The notes under the pieces were generated by a model. That model was not told the DNA's origin. It did no database searches and was given only the letters and a program-made list of their open reading frames with translations. Of a stretch of 39,656 nucleotides of DNA, positions 14,761-23,678 are shown in pieces. Made by a program: the position numbers and the translations under genes. Location of the stretch: assembly GCA_943329845.2 (NCBI GenBank), contig CALQFM020000035.1:1-39656 (forward strand), given 5' to 3'. Within the stretch, counting starts at the first letter, position 1. The number at the start of each line of letters is the position of its first letter. Source of the stretch: Candidatus Kuenenia stuttgartensis. Lineage in GTDB: Bacteria > Pseudomonadota > Alphaproteobacteria > SMXS01.

Positions 14761-16128
14761 ATGGATCCAAGACAGGTGAAGACCGCCGACGACGCCAGGG
14801 CGATCGTCGAGCAGCGGGGGTTGGACTACATCAAGGTCGGCGTGTTCGACGTCGACGGCGTCATGCGCGGCAAGTACATGGCCAAGGACAAGTTCTTCTC
14901 GGCCCTCGACCATGATTTCGGCTTCTGCGACGTGGTGCTGGGCTGGGACTCGAACGACCAGCTCTATGACAACGTCAAGGTGACCGGCTGGCACACCGCC
15001 TATCCGGACGCCATGGTCCGCATCGTTCCCAACAGTTGCCGGGCCGTGCCCATGGAAGGCGACATGCTGCTGTTCCTGGGCGAGTTCGCCGGCCAGGCCG
15101 AAGGCGTCTGCCCGCGCGGCGTGCTGCGCAACGTGCTGGGCCGCGCCAACCGGCTGGGCTATGGCGTGCGCGCCGCCGCCGAGTTCGAGTTCTTCGTGTT
15201 CGACGAGACGCCCCATTCGGTGCGCGAGAAGCATTACCGTGACCTGAAGAACATCACGCCCGGCTATTTCGGCTATTCCATGCTGCGCAGTTCGGTCCAC
15301 GCCGACTTCTACAAGGAGCTGCTCGACATGGCGGCGGCGATGGACTTCCCCATCGAGAGCCTGCACACCGAGACCGGCCCAGGCGTGATCGAGGCGGCGA
15401 TCAACCACGACGTGGCACTCGCCGCCGCCGACAAGGCCGCGCTGTTCAAGACCTTCGTCAAGATCCTGGCGCAGAAGCGCGGCTGGATGGCGACGTTCAT
15501 GGCCAAGTGGTCGCCCAGCTGGCCCGGCCAGAGCGGCCATCTGCACCTGTCACTGACCGGCAAGGACGGCAAGCCCGTGTTCCATGATCCGGCCAAGCCG
15601 CACGGCATGTCGGACGTGATGCGCTGGTTCGTCGGCGGCCAGCAGAAGCTGATGCCCGAGCTGCTGTCCATGGTCGCCTGCACCGTCAATTCCTACACGC
15701 GGCTTATCCCCGGCTTCTGGGCGCCGACCCAGGCCAGTTGGGGCGTCGAGAACCGCACCTGCGCGCTGCGCATCATCGGCGGTTCGCCCAAGGCGCAGCG
15801 GATCGAGTACCGGATCGCCGCCGCCGACATCAACCCCTACATCGCGCTGGCCTGCGCCATCGGCTCGGGCCTGTGGGGCATCGAGAACCGGGTGGAGCCG
15901 GACGATCCCGTTACCGGCAACGCCTACGCCATGGACTTCCCGGCGGCGCGCAGCCTGCCGCGCACCCTGTCGGAAGCGGCCGAGCGGCTGCACAAGTCGA
16001 GGGCGGCGCGCGACCTGTTCGGCGACGCCTTCGTCGAGCACTACGCCGCGACCCGCGACTGGGAAGAGCGCGAGTTCCGCAAGGCGGTCACCGACTGGGA
16101 ACTGGCCCGCTACTTCGAGATCATCTGA
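14761..16128 (+). CDS. glutamine-synthetase-family gamma-glutamyl amine ligase
   Basis: A 455-residue member of the glutamine synthetase superfamily, of the PuuA / GlnA3-GlnA4 / IpuC type that joins glutamate to an amine instead of ammonia using ATP. Metal and substrate motifs visible are AAAEFEFFVFDE, HTETGPGVIEAA, GQSGHLHLSL, NSYTRLIPGFWAPT, NRTCALRI and IEYRIAAADINPYIAL. The N-terminal beta-grasp region carries VGVFDVDGVMRGKYM, a form common in these ligases. It lies between an ethanolamine-type permease and oxidative enzymes, so the likely product is gamma-glutamyl-ethanolamide; a polyamine or isopropylamine-like substrate is possible. Its stop overlaps the next start (TGATG), showing coupled translation. 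Confidence 0.9.
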   Translation: MDPRQVKTADDARAIVEQRGLDYIKVGVFDVDGVMRGKYMAKDKFFSALDHDFGFCDVVLGWDSNDQLYDNVKVTGWHTAYPDAMVRIVPNSCRAVPMEGDMLLFLGEFAGQAEGVCPRGVLRNVLGRANRLGYGVRAAAEFEFFVFDETPHSVREKHYRDLKNITPGYFGYSMLRSSVHADFYKELLDMAAAMDFPIESLHTETGPGVIEAAINHDVALAAADKAALFKTFVKILAQKRGWMATFMAKWSPSWPGQSGHLHLSLTGKDGKPVFHDPAKPHGMSDVMRWFVGGQQKLMPELLSMVACTVNSYTRLIPGFWAPTQASWGVENRTCALRIIGGSPKAQRIEYRIAAADINPYIALACAIGSGLWGIENRVEPDDPVTGNAYAMDFPAARSLPRTLSEAAERLHKSRAARDLFGDAFVEHYAATRDWEEREFRKAVTDWELARYFEII

Positions 16129-17522
16129 TGGCCGCGACCCTGCAATGCGTGAGCCCGGTCGACGGCCGGGTCTATGTCGAACGGCCGCTGGCGGACGCCG
16201 CCGCGATCGAGGCCGCGCTGGACAGGGCCGTCGCCGGCCAGCGGGCATGGAAAGCGACGCCGCTGCCCGAGCGCCAGGCCCTGCTGGCGAGGGCGGTCGA
16301 TGCCTTCGTTGCGCACGGGCCAGAGATCGCCACCGAACTGACGTGGATGATGGGCCGGCCCATCGCCTATACACCCGGCGAGGTGCGCGGCTTCGAGGAC
16401 CGGGCGCGGACCATGATCGCGCTGGCGGCGGACGCGCTCGCACCGCTCGATCCCGGCCCGAAGCAAGGCTTCAAGCGCTATGTTGCCCATGAGCCGCTGG
16501 GCGTGGTCGCGGTGATCGCGCCGTGGAACTATCCCTACCTGACAGCGGTGAACGCGGTGATCCCGGCGCTCGCCGCCGGCAACGCGGTGATCCTGAAGCA
16601 TTCGCACCAGACGCCGCTCTGCGCCGAGCGCTTCGCCCAGGCTTTCGAGGAAGCCGGACTGCCCGAAGGCGTGTTCACCCACCTGCATCTGAGCCACGCG
16701 GACACGGCCGCGCTGATCGCCGACGGGCGGATCGGCGGCGTTTGCTTCACCGGCTCGGTCGAAGGCGGCCACTCGGTGCAGAAGGCTTTGGCAGGCAAGT
16801 TCGCCGCCGCCGGGCTGGAGTTGGGCGGCAAGGACCCGGCCTATGTGCGCGCCGATGCCAACCTGGCCCACGCCGTCGAGAACCTGGTCGACGGCGCCAT
16901 GTTCAATTCGGGCCAGAGTTGCTGTGGCATCGAGCGCATCTACGTCCATGACAGCCTGTTCGACGACTTCGTCTCCGGCGCGTTCGAGCTGACCCGGAAA
17001 TACATCCTGGGCGATCCGACCAAACCTGAAACCACGCTCGGACCCATGGTGCGCGCCTCGGCCGCTGCCTTCGTGCGCTGCCAGATCGACGAGGCGGTGA
17101 AGCAGGGCGCCTCGGCGCTGCTGGACCCGGCGCATTTTGCGGCAGACTCCCCTGGAACGCCCTATCTCGCGCCCCAGATACTGGTCCATGTAGATCATTC
17201 CATGCGGATCATGAGCGAGGAGACCTTCGGCCCCGCGGTCGGAATCATGAAGGTGACGTCGGACGAGGAGGCGGTGCGGCTGATGAACGACAGCGCCTAT
17301 GGCCTGACCGCCGCCATCTGGACCGAGGACGTCGAGGCCGCCGAGCGCATCGGACGCCTCATCGACACCGGCACGGTGTTCATGAATCGCTGCGACTATC
17401 TGGACCCGGCGCTGGCCTGGACCGGCGTCAAGGACAGCGGCCGCGGCTGCACCCTGTCGGCGCTGGGCTACCAGTACCTGACCCGGCCCAAATCCTTCCA
17501 TCTGCGCACCACGACGCGCTAG
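16128..17522 (+). CDS. NAD(P)-dependent aldehyde dehydrogenase
   Basis: A 464-residue aldehyde dehydrogenase superfamily protein. The cofactor region VIAPWNYPYLTAVNAVIPAL, the glutamate of LELGGKDP and the catalytic cysteine in NSGQSCCGIERIYV are all present, and the C-terminal EETFGP motif closes the fold. It overlaps the ligase gene by one base and precedes the alcohol dehydrogenase by nine. In the pathway suggested by the operon it would oxidise gamma-glutamyl-aminoacetaldehyde to gamma-glutamyl-glycine. Its preference for a glutamylated substrate is inferred from context only. The first ATG, overlapping the ligase stop, is the natural start. Confidence 0.92.
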   Translation: MAATLQCVSPVDGRVYVERPLADAAAIEAALDRAVAGQRAWKATPLPERQALLARAVDAFVAHGPEIATELTWMMGRPIAYTPGEVRGFEDRARTMIALAADALAPLDPGPKQGFKRYVAHEPLGVVAVIAPWNYPYLTAVNAVIPALAAGNAVILKHSHQTPLCAERFAQAFEEAGLPEGVFTHLHLSHADTAALIADGRIGGVCFTGSVEGGHSVQKALAGKFAAAGLELGGKDPAYVRADANLAHAVENLVDGAMFNSGQSCCGIERIYVHDSLFDDFVSGAFELTRKYILGDPTKPETTLGPMVRASAAAFVRCQIDEAVKQGASALLDPAHFAADSPGTPYLAPQILVHVDHSMRIMSEETFGPAVGIMKVTSDEEAVRLMNDSAYGLTAAIWTEDVEAAERIGRLIDTGTVFMNRCDYLDPALAWTGVKDSGRGCTLSALGYQYLTRPKSFHLRTTTR

Positions 17523-17531
17523 GACATCGAA

Positions 17532-18710
17532 ATGAGCGACACCCTGACCGGCAACTGGAACTACCCGACGCGGGTGCTGCACGGCCCCGGGCGCATCGGC
17601 GAACTGGCGCAGGCCTGCAGGTCGCTGGGCATTACCCGGCCGCTGTTCGTCACCGACAAGGGCCTGCTGCCGTCGCCCATCGCCCAGGCGGCGCTGGAAG
17701 GTCTGCGCCGGGAGGGCCTGGAGTCGGCCGCGTTCGCCGACATCAAGCCGAACCCGGTGGGTGCCAACATCGACGACGGCGTGTCGGTCTACAAGCAGGG
17801 CGGCCATGACGGGGTGATCGCCTTCGGCGGCGGCTCGGCGCTCGACGCCGGCAAGGCCATCGCCTTCATGAGTGGCCAGACGCGGCCGATCTGGGACTTC
17901 GAGGACGTTGGCGACTGGTGGACCCGCGCCGACCCGAACGGCATCGCCCCCATCGTCGCCGTGCCGACAACCGCAGGCACCGGCTCGGAAGTGGGGCGCG
18001 CCGCCGTGGTGCTGAACGAGGACGCCCATGAGAAGAAGATCATCTTCCACCCGAAGATGCTGCCCGGCATCGTCATCTCGGACCCGGAACTGACCGTCAA
18101 GCTGCCGCCGCACATCACCGCGGCGACCGGCATGGATGCGTTCACCCACTGCTTCGAGGCGTTCTGCGCGCCGGGCTTCCATCCCATGGCCGACGGCATC
18201 GCGCTCGAAGGCATGCGGCTGATCGTCGAGCACCTGCCGCGCGCCGTCCAGGACGGCACCAACATCCTCGCCCGTTCGCGGATGCTGACCGCCGCCTCCA
18301 TGGGCGCCGCCGCGTTCCAGAAGGGTCTGGGCGCGGTCCATGCCATCTCGCATCCCGTCGGCGCGCTCTACGACACCCATCACGGCCTGACCAACGCCGT
18401 GGTGCTGCCCTATGTGATGATGCACAACCGCCGCGCCATCGAGGGCAAGATGGGCCATCTTGCCGCCGTACTCGCTCTCAGCCATCCCGGTTTCGACGCG
18501 GTGCTGGCCCATGTGCTGTACCTGCGCGAGCACATCGGCATCCCGCACACCCTGGCCGAGATCGGCGTCGACGCCGCGCGCGCCGCCGAGATCGGCCGCT
18601 TCGCCGAGGCCGATCCGTCGGCCGGGGGCAACCCCATCGAGGTGAAGGCACCGGTGCTCGAGCGCATCTTCCGCGCGGCCGTTTCGGGCAGGATCGAAGA
18701 CGCGGCCTGA
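17532..18710 (+). CDS. iron-containing (group III) alcohol dehydrogenase
   Basis: A 392-residue protein with the two-domain layout of metal-dependent alcohol dehydrogenases. The nucleotide site shows as FGGGSALDAGKA and PTTAGTGSEVG. Metal ligands lie in TGMDAFTHCFEAF and in GAVHAISHPVGALYDTHHG, with the expected Asp and three His. In this operon it would oxidise the alcohol end of gamma-glutamyl-ethanolamide to the aldehyde, feeding the dehydrogenase encoded just before it. An AGGAC sequence overlapping the upstream stop is the ribosome binding site. The next gene begins two bases after its stop. Confidence 0.93.
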   Translation: MSDTLTGNWNYPTRVLHGPGRIGELAQACRSLGITRPLFVTDKGLLPSPIAQAALEGLRREGLESAAFADIKPNPVGANIDDGVSVYKQGGHDGVIAFGGGSALDAGKAIAFMSGQTRPIWDFEDVGDWWTRADPNGIAPIVAVPTTAGTGSEVGRAAVVLNEDAHEKKIIFHPKMLPGIVISDPELTVKLPPHITAATGMDAFTHCFEAFCAPGFHPMADGIALEGMRLIVEHLPRAVQDGTNILARSRMLTAASMGAAAFQKGLGAVHAISHPVGALYDTHHGLTNAVVLPYVMMHNRRAIEGKMGHLAAVLALSHPGFDAVLAHVLYLREHIGIPHTLAEIGVDAARAAEIGRFAEADPSAGGNPIEVKAPVLERIFRAAVSGRIEDAA

Positions 18711-18712
18711 CC

Positions 18713-19546
18713 ATGCCGAGGATTCTCATTGTCGAGGGCAACACCGCCGAAGGCCGCCAGCGCGCCGTCGCCGCCCGCGGCCGCGAGGCCAACGTGCTCT
18801 ACGCCGCGTCGCTGCGGCGCATCCGCGACGACCTGACGCTCGACGTGGCGTTCCCCGCGGACCCGGATACGGTGCTGCCCGACGCGGCGGCCCTGAAGGC
18901 CTATGACGGCATCGCGTGGACCGGGTCGTCGCTCAACATCTACAATGGCGGCCCGGAGATCGAGCGGCAGCTCGCGTTCTGCCGCACCTGCTTTTCGTCT
19001 CGCGTGCCCCAGTTCGGCAGTTGCTGGGGCTTGCAGGTCGGCGTGGCGGCGGCGGGCGGCGCGGTGCTGCGCAACCCCCTGGGCCGCGAGATCGGCCTCG
19101 CCCGCAAGATCCTGCTGACCGACGCCGGCCGCGCCCATCCGCTCTACGCGGGACGTCCGACCGTGTTCGACGCCATCGCCGTCCACCGCGACATCGTCAC
19201 CGCCCTGCCCGAGAACGCCCAGGTGCTGGCCTACAACTCAATGACCCGCGTGCAGGCCACCGCGTTCCACGTGGACGGCGGCGCGTTCTGGGGCGTGCAG
19301 TACCACCCGGAATACAATTTCGGGGAGATCGCCGCGTCCATGCGCCGCTATGCCGCCGGCCTTGTCGATGAAGGACTGTTCGAGTCCGAGGAGGCCGCGC
19401 GCGACGCTGCCGAGACCTTCGCCTCGTTCGACCAGGGCGGCACCGCGGGCGACCGATGGCGCTTCGGAATCGACGCCGACGTGCTCGATCCGAAGGAAAG
19501 GCTGCGCGATCTTGCTAACTGGATGCGGTTCATTTCGGATGAATAA
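18713..19546 (+). CDS. class I glutamine amidotransferase, likely gamma-glutamyl hydrolase of the pathway
   Basis: A 277-residue protein with a class I glutamine amidotransferase domain. The nucleophile elbow GSCWGLQ is at about residue 101-107 and the His-Glu pair is in VQYHPEYN. The N-terminal 95 residues form the usual sheet with AYDGIAWTGSSLNIY; about 60 residues follow the catalytic domain. No synthetase partner is nearby, so a free-standing gamma-glutamyl hydrolase role, like PuuD or IpuF, is more likely than ammonia transfer. As the last gene of the operon it would release glutamate and glycine. No clear intrinsic terminator follows. Confidence 0.88.
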   Translation: MPRILIVEGNTAEGRQRAVAARGREANVLYAASLRRIRDDLTLDVAFPADPDTVLPDAAALKAYDGIAWTGSSLNIYNGGPEIERQLAFCRTCFSSRVPQFGSCWGLQVGVAAAGGAVLRNPLGREIGLARKILLTDAGRAHPLYAGRPTVFDAIAVHRDIVTALPENAQVLAYNSMTRVQATAFHVDGGAFWGVQYHPEYNFGEIAASMRRYAAGLVDEGLFESEEAARDAAETFASFDQGGTAGDRWRFGIDADVLDPKERLRDLANWMRFISDE

Positions 19547-19734
19547 CAACCGTTCGCCTTGCGCCTACCGCAATTCTGGCTTGCGTTGGCGCTCCATGCT
19601 GCCCATCATTCCGCAGTCATGCTGCTGCGGTTTGCCGATCGTCTCGCCAAGTTTGGGTATGGATTGCTGCCAATCGTTCAGGTTGATGCACGGCTCGTCC
19701 GACGCCGTGCCACTTAATTGATTGGAGAACGCCG

Positions 19735-19944
19735 ATGCCCGTCGGTACCGTGAAGTGGTTCAACAGCACCAAAGGTTATGGCTTCATTCAGCCCGACGCC
19801 GGCGGCCCGGATGTGTTCGTGCACATCTCCGCCGTGCAGCGCGCCGGCCTGGAAAGCCTCAATGAAGGCCAGAAGGTCTCCTACGAGGAGCAGCGCGATC
19901 CCAAGCGCGGCAAGACCTCGGCCGAGAACCTCAAGAAGGCCTGA
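19735..19944 (+). CDS. cold-shock domain protein (CspA family)
   Basis: A 69-residue single cold-shock domain. Both RNA-binding motifs are seen: KGYGFIQP (RNP1) and VFVHISAV (RNP2), after the usual [13 protein letters not shown] start. Such proteins bind single-stranded RNA and DNA and melt mRNA structure. The ATG is preceded by GGAGA. The 188 bases upstream contain no gene and probably serve as promoter and a longer leader, as is common for this family. Its transcript ends at a strong terminator 20 bases after the stop. Confidence 0.97.
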   Translation: MPVGTVKWFNSTKGYGFIQPDAGGPDVFVHISAVQRAGLESLNEGQKVSYEEQRDPKRGKTSAENLKKA

Positions 19945-19963
19945 GTCACCACTGGAATGCAGC

Positions 19964-19990
19964 AAAGGGCGCCGGCTGCCGGCGCCCTTT
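19964..19990 (+). terminator. intrinsic terminator after the cold-shock gene
   Basis: AAAGGGCGCCGGC (19964-19976) and GCCGGCGCCCTTT (19978-19990) are perfect reverse complements around a single base, so the loop must open by a base pair or more. It is followed by GTCTTTTCC. This is a strong rho-independent terminator and isolates the cold-shock gene from creA, whose start lies 33 bases further on. Confidence 0.9.
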
Positions 19991-20023
19991 GTCTTTTCCG
20001 GCGTCCCGTGACAGGATGCGGCC

Positions 20024-20515
20024 ATGCGCCCGCATATCCTGGCAACCTTCATCCTTTCCTGCTTCGTGTTCTCGCCGCTGGCGCCGCCGGCGCGCGCCGA
20101 GCCGGTGGGCTGCGTGTCCACTACCTTCCGCGGCCTGGGACTGCTTAATGACAAGGTCTGCGTCGACAGCTTCCGCGATCCCAAGGTCGACGGCGTGGTC
20201 TGCCATGTGAGTCGCGCCAAGACCGGCGGCATGAAGGGCGCCGTCGGCCTCGCCGAGGATCCCTCGGATGCCTCGGTATCGTGCCGGCAGGTCGGCCCGA
20301 TCACGTTCAAGGGCAAGCTGAAGGACGGCGAGGACGTGTTCCGGGAAAGCCGGTCCTGGCTGTTCAAGAAGCTGCAGGTGGTGCGGTTCTATGACCGGCC
20401 CAACAATTCGCTGGTCTATCTGAGCTATTCGGACAAGCTGGTCGAAGGCTCGCCGAAGAACACGATCTCGACGGTGCCGATCATGCCGTGGGGCCAGCCC
20501 ACGCCGGCAAGATAG
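20024..20515 (+). CDS. creA: CreA-family exported protein
   Basis: A 163-residue protein with a cleavable signal peptide (hydrophobic stretch to about residue 23, then PARAEPVG). The mature part matches the CreA family: VGCVSTTFRGLGLLNDKVCV, FRDPKVDGVVCHVSRAKTGG, an ASVSCRQVGPI segment and VVRFYD near the end. The four conserved cysteines (positions near 30, 46, 60 and 87) suggest disulfides in the periplasm. The family is widespread and its function is unknown despite the name, which comes from the E. coli creABCD locus. No creBCD genes are here. Confidence 0.9.
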   Translation: MRPHILATFILSCFVFSPLAPPARAEPVGCVSTTFRGLGLLNDKVCVDSFRDPKVDGVVCHVSRAKTGGMKGAVGLAEDPSDASVSCRQVGPITFKGKLKDGEDVFRESRSWLFKKLQVVRFYDRPNNSLVYLSYSDKLVEGSPKNTISTVPIMPWGQPTPAR

Positions 20516-20552
20516 CTAAATTTCCGTAAGGCTTCTTTTCGGGAGGCGACGG

Positions 20553-21743
20553 GTGCGCATAACCAGGCGGCAGGCGCTGAAGCGCGGCCTCACAGGCGTG
20601 ACAGTAATTGCAGCCGGCGGCCTGGTCTGGCGCGCGTGGGACAATGGCGCGCTCAACGTCGGTGGTGGCCCGCCCTATGAAATGTGGCGCGACTGGCGTG
20701 AGGCCCGGCTCGATGGGCCGCTGGCCATCGTTCGCGCCGGCATCCTGGCCGCCAACGCCCACAACACCCAGCCATGGCGCTTCACCATCGGCGAGCACGG
20801 CGTCGCGCTGTACGCCGATCCCGGTCGCAATCTCGGCAGCTTCGATCCGTTCCGGCGTGAACTGACCCTGTCGCTGGGCTGCGCACTGGAGAACATGGCG
20901 CTGGCCGCCGACGCGCAGGGCGGCTCAACCCTGATCCTGCCCACGGCGGGGCGCAGAACCTCGACACTCGATGCCACGCTCCCCGTCGCCGTCCTGATCC
21001 CCGAGAGCGTGGCGGCCAATGCACCGCCACTGTTCGACGCCATCGACAGGCGCCACACCAATCGCGGGCCCTATGCGGCCGGGCGCGGCCTGTCCGCCGC
21101 TCTGGAAATGGAACTGATGGCGCTGGCGGATATGCCGGGCAGCCGCCTGATGCTGTTCGACAGTGATTCCCAGCGTGCGGCCCTTGGCCGGCTGATCGTC
21201 TCGGCCACGGAATCCATCGTTGCCGATCCGGCCATGGCGGCCGACAGCGCCCACTGGTTCCGCTTCGCTCGCGGCGACATCGACAAGCACCGGGACGGCA
21301 TCACCCTGGACGCCACGGGCCTGACGGATTTTGTGAGCGTCGCGGCCAAGCTGATCCCGGCGCCGTCACCCGAGATGGCCGACCGTCAGTGGCTGGGGGC
21401 CACCCGCGATGTGCATGTCGCCACCGCCCCGCTGTTCGGGATGATCGCGATCAAGGATCCCTATGATCTGCAGAGCGCGCTGGAAGCCGGCAGGCTCTGG
21501 CAGCGAATCCACCTATGGGCGACAGCCAGGGGACTGGCCGCGCAACCCCTGAACCAGCCTGCGGAGCTGGTCGATCGGGATTATCAGCTGAGCAGGCCGT
21601 CGCCAATGGAAAAGGCGCTGGCCGCCCTGACGGGCGATCCGGCATGGCGGCCGACCTTCATTTTCCGCATGGGGTATGCCGAGCGCGCGGCCCGGCCGAG
21701 CCCAAGACGTGCCGTCGAGGATGCCGTAACCCGGGAAGGGTGA
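20553..21743 (+). CDS. Acg-like nitroreductase-family protein with twin-arginine leader
   Basis: A 396-residue protein starting at GTG with GGGAGG just upstream. The first residues RITRRQALKRGLTGVTVIAAGGL form a likely twin-arginine signal, so the folded flavoprotein may be exported. The body resembles the Acg family of doubled nitroreductase domains: ANAHNTQPWRF near residue 66, a second domain beginning around DRRHTNRGPYA, and a C-terminal FIFRMGYAE. Acg-type proteins are thought to bind or store FMN and often lack normal reductase activity; that is family knowledge. It ends one base before the convergent ferritin-like gene. Confidence 0.8.
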   Translation: MRITRRQALKRGLTGVTVIAAGGLVWRAWDNGALNVGGGPPYEMWRDWREARLDGPLAIVRAGILAANAHNTQPWRFTIGEHGVALYADPGRNLGSFDPFRRELTLSLGCALENMALAADAQGGSTLILPTAGRRTSTLDATLPVAVLIPESVAANAPPLFDAIDRRHTNRGPYAAGRGLSAALEMELMALADMPGSRLMLFDSDSQRAALGRLIVSATESIVADPAMAADSAHWFRFARGDIDKHRDGITLDATGLTDFVSVAAKLIPAPSPEMADRQWLGATRDVHVATAPLFGMIAIKDPYDLQSALEAGRLWQRIHLWATARGLAAQPLNQPAELVDRDYQLSRPSPMEKALAALTGDPAWRPTFIFRMGYAERAARPSPRRAVEDAVTREG

Positions 21744-21744
21744 C

Positions 21745-22236
21745 TCAGGCGCCCAGCAACGCCTTGGCCTGCTGGGCGCGCTCGCCGTGGCGGCGTTCTT
21801 CCTTGCCGTTCTGGCGCAGCAGCCCGGCGACCTCGTCGTTGCCGATCTTCGCGGCCCAGTTCTCGTACATCAGCTCGCCGCCGAACTCGCCAGTGGCCAT
21901 GTTGTCGAGCAGCTTTTCGTCGACCGGCAGACTCGCGGGCGCCGTGTCGTAGGGATTGGCGTCGGGCGACGGGATCTCGAAGGTTTCGCCGGTCAGGATC
22001 ATGATCGCCTTCTGCAAGCGTCTGGCGTGGGCCATCTCTTCGCGGCCGTTGGCGCTCAGCAGGTCGCTGATCGCCTTCGACGGCGCGCCTGCGGCGAGCG
22101 CCTTGTAGAAGCTGAGACCGCTGGCTTCCAGGCAGACCATCAGCTTCAGGTCGTCGACGCTGGGCGTATCGATGGTGCCTATATAGGCGAAGGCGGCTTC
22201 CGACGTTTGCGGCATGCTTGCGGGCAAGGGGCTCAT
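21745..22236 (-). CDS. ferritin-like (rubrerythrin-type) diiron domain protein
   Basis: A 163-residue four-helix protein. The diiron ligands are readable: a Glu in LMVCLEASGLSFYKAL, EEMAHARRL, a Glu in GGELMYENW, and EERRHGERAQQA. Such proteins oxidise or store iron or detoxify peroxide. The ATG at 22236 is chosen because AGGAG lies seven bases upstream. It has no rubredoxin domain, so it is not a full rubrerythrin. It is divergent from the P450 gene and meets the Acg-like gene tail to tail. Confidence 0.85.
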   Translation of the reverse strand: MSPLPASMPQTSEAAFAYIGTIDTPSVDDLKLMVCLEASGLSFYKALAAGAPSKAISDLLSANGREEMAHARRLQKAIMILTGETFEIPSPDANPYDTAPASLPVDEKLLDNMATGEFGGELMYENWAAKIGNDEVAGLLRQNGKEERRHGERAQQAKALLGA

Positions 22237-22414
22237 CACATTCTCCTGTTTCCTTTCGGTAACATAGACTGCCGGCGGACATCACGGCAACCCCCACGGA
22301 AAATCGACATGTCCGTTTAAAACCATCATTTCTGATAGTTTTCCCAATGCGCGGCGAGTTCTAACGTTTGTTATGCAAACCGCGACTCAGCCGGAAAATA
22401 CGGGGACAGACATC

Positions 22415-23668
22415 ATGACCACCACCAACATCAATCTCTCCGACCCCGAGGTGCAGCGCTGCCCGTTCGGCGCCTACAAGGCGTTGCGCGACGAGGCGCC
22501 GGTGCACCGCATGCCCGATACCGGGATGTACGTGGTCAGCCGCTATGAGGACATCTGCGATATCGTCCGCGACCCCGACCGGTTCTCCATGGCCGTGCCC
22601 ATGGACTTCCTGTTCAAGACCGACGCCGCCAAGAAATACTACCGGGACCACGGCTACCCGCGCCGCACCCCGCTGTCGTCGGATCCGCCCTACCACACCG
22701 AGTTCCGCGACCTCCTTGAGCCGTTCTTCACCGCCGGCCGCATCCGCCAGTGGGAACCCAGGCTGCGCGAACTCATCGGCAACCTTGCCAGCGAGTTGGA
22801 AACGGACGAGCCGGTCGATTTCGTCGCCGACTTCTGCTTCCCGCTGCCGATGAGCGTCATGACCGTCCTGCTCGGGCTGCCGCTGGAGGACCACAAGATC
22901 CTCAAGCACTGGACCGATGTCTGGGTGCTGCCGTTCTCCCACGGCCTGACGCCCGAGAAAGAAATGTACGTCGCCGAAGAGGGCATCAAGCTGCAGCGCT
23001 ACCTGCTGGACGCATTCGAGCGCAAGCGCCGGGAGCCCGCCGACGATCTGCTGACCCTGCTGGTTCAGACCCGCCGGTCGGACGGATCGCCGCTGACCAC
23101 CCACGAGATGCTGGGCTTCGCCGAGCAGGCTGTCGTCGGCGCCAACGAAACCACCCAGAACGGCCTCGCCATGGCGATGAAGGAACTGATCGAGAATCCG
23201 GGCGTCGAAGAGCGGCTGCACGCCGAACCCGGCAAGATCCGCACCTTCGTGGAAGAATGCCTCCGCCTGCAATCGCCCACGGCCGGCATGTACCGGGTGA
23301 CGACGCAGGACGTGGAGTTGCATGGCGTGACCATCCCGAAGGGCTGCATCGTCCACCTCCGCTTCGCCGCCGGCAACCGCGACGAGCGCCACTTCCCCAA
23401 CCCGGACAAGCTGGACCTGGACCGGCGCAATGCCGCGTCGCACCTGGCTTTCAGCCAGGCGATCCACCACTGTCTGGGCGCGCCGCTCGCCCGGCTGGAA
23501 ATCAACCTGGCGTTCGAAATCCTGCTGTCGCGCCGCCGGCACTTCCGCCTGGCGCGCGGCGCCGACTCGTTCGACTACGTGCCCGGCCTCGCGCTGCGCC
23601 AGCTGAAATACCTGTGGATCCAGTCGGACCCCGCTGCTGCTGCGGCGGCACGGGCGACGGCGGCCTGA
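22415..23668 (+). CDS. cytochrome P450 monooxygenase
   Basis: A 417-residue soluble bacterial P450. The oxygen-binding I helix is GANETTQNG near residue 242, the ExxR pair is in EECLRLQSP, and the haem-cysteine loop is FSQAIHHCLGAPLAR with the cysteine at about 353. In that loop the position normally Gly or Asp is Ala. The start at 22415 has GGGGA upstream; an ATG at 22373 has none. The small ferredoxin gene follows after ten bases and is its likely electron donor; a ferredoxin reductase is not in the window. The neighbouring SnoaL and VOC proteins suggest a catabolic or tailoring set, but the substrate is unknown. Confidence 0.95.
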   Translation: MTTTNINLSDPEVQRCPFGAYKALRDEAPVHRMPDTGMYVVSRYEDICDIVRDPDRFSMAVPMDFLFKTDAAKKYYRDHGYPRRTPLSSDPPYHTEFRDLLEPFFTAGRIRQWEPRLRELIGNLASELETDEPVDFVADFCFPLPMSVMTVLLGLPLEDHKILKHWTDVWVLPFSHGLTPEKEMYVAEEGIKLQRYLLDAFERKRREPADDLLTLLVQTRRSDGSPLTTHEMLGFAEQAVVGANETTQNGLAMAMKELIENPGVEERLHAEPGKIRTFVEECLRLQSPTAGMYRVTTQDVELHGVTIPKGCIVHLRFAAGNRDERHFPNPDKLDLDRRNAASHLAFSQAIHHCLGAPLARLEINLAFEILLSRRRHFRLARGADSFDYVPGLALRQLKYLWIQSDPAAAAAARATAA

Positions 23669-23678
23669 GGACATCCCC

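Noticed and set aside
16110-18548. 812-codon open frame on the minus strand
   Set aside because: It lies opposite the aldehyde and alcohol dehydrogenase genes, is His/Arg/Gly-rich with no motif, and is a by-product of high GC codon use.
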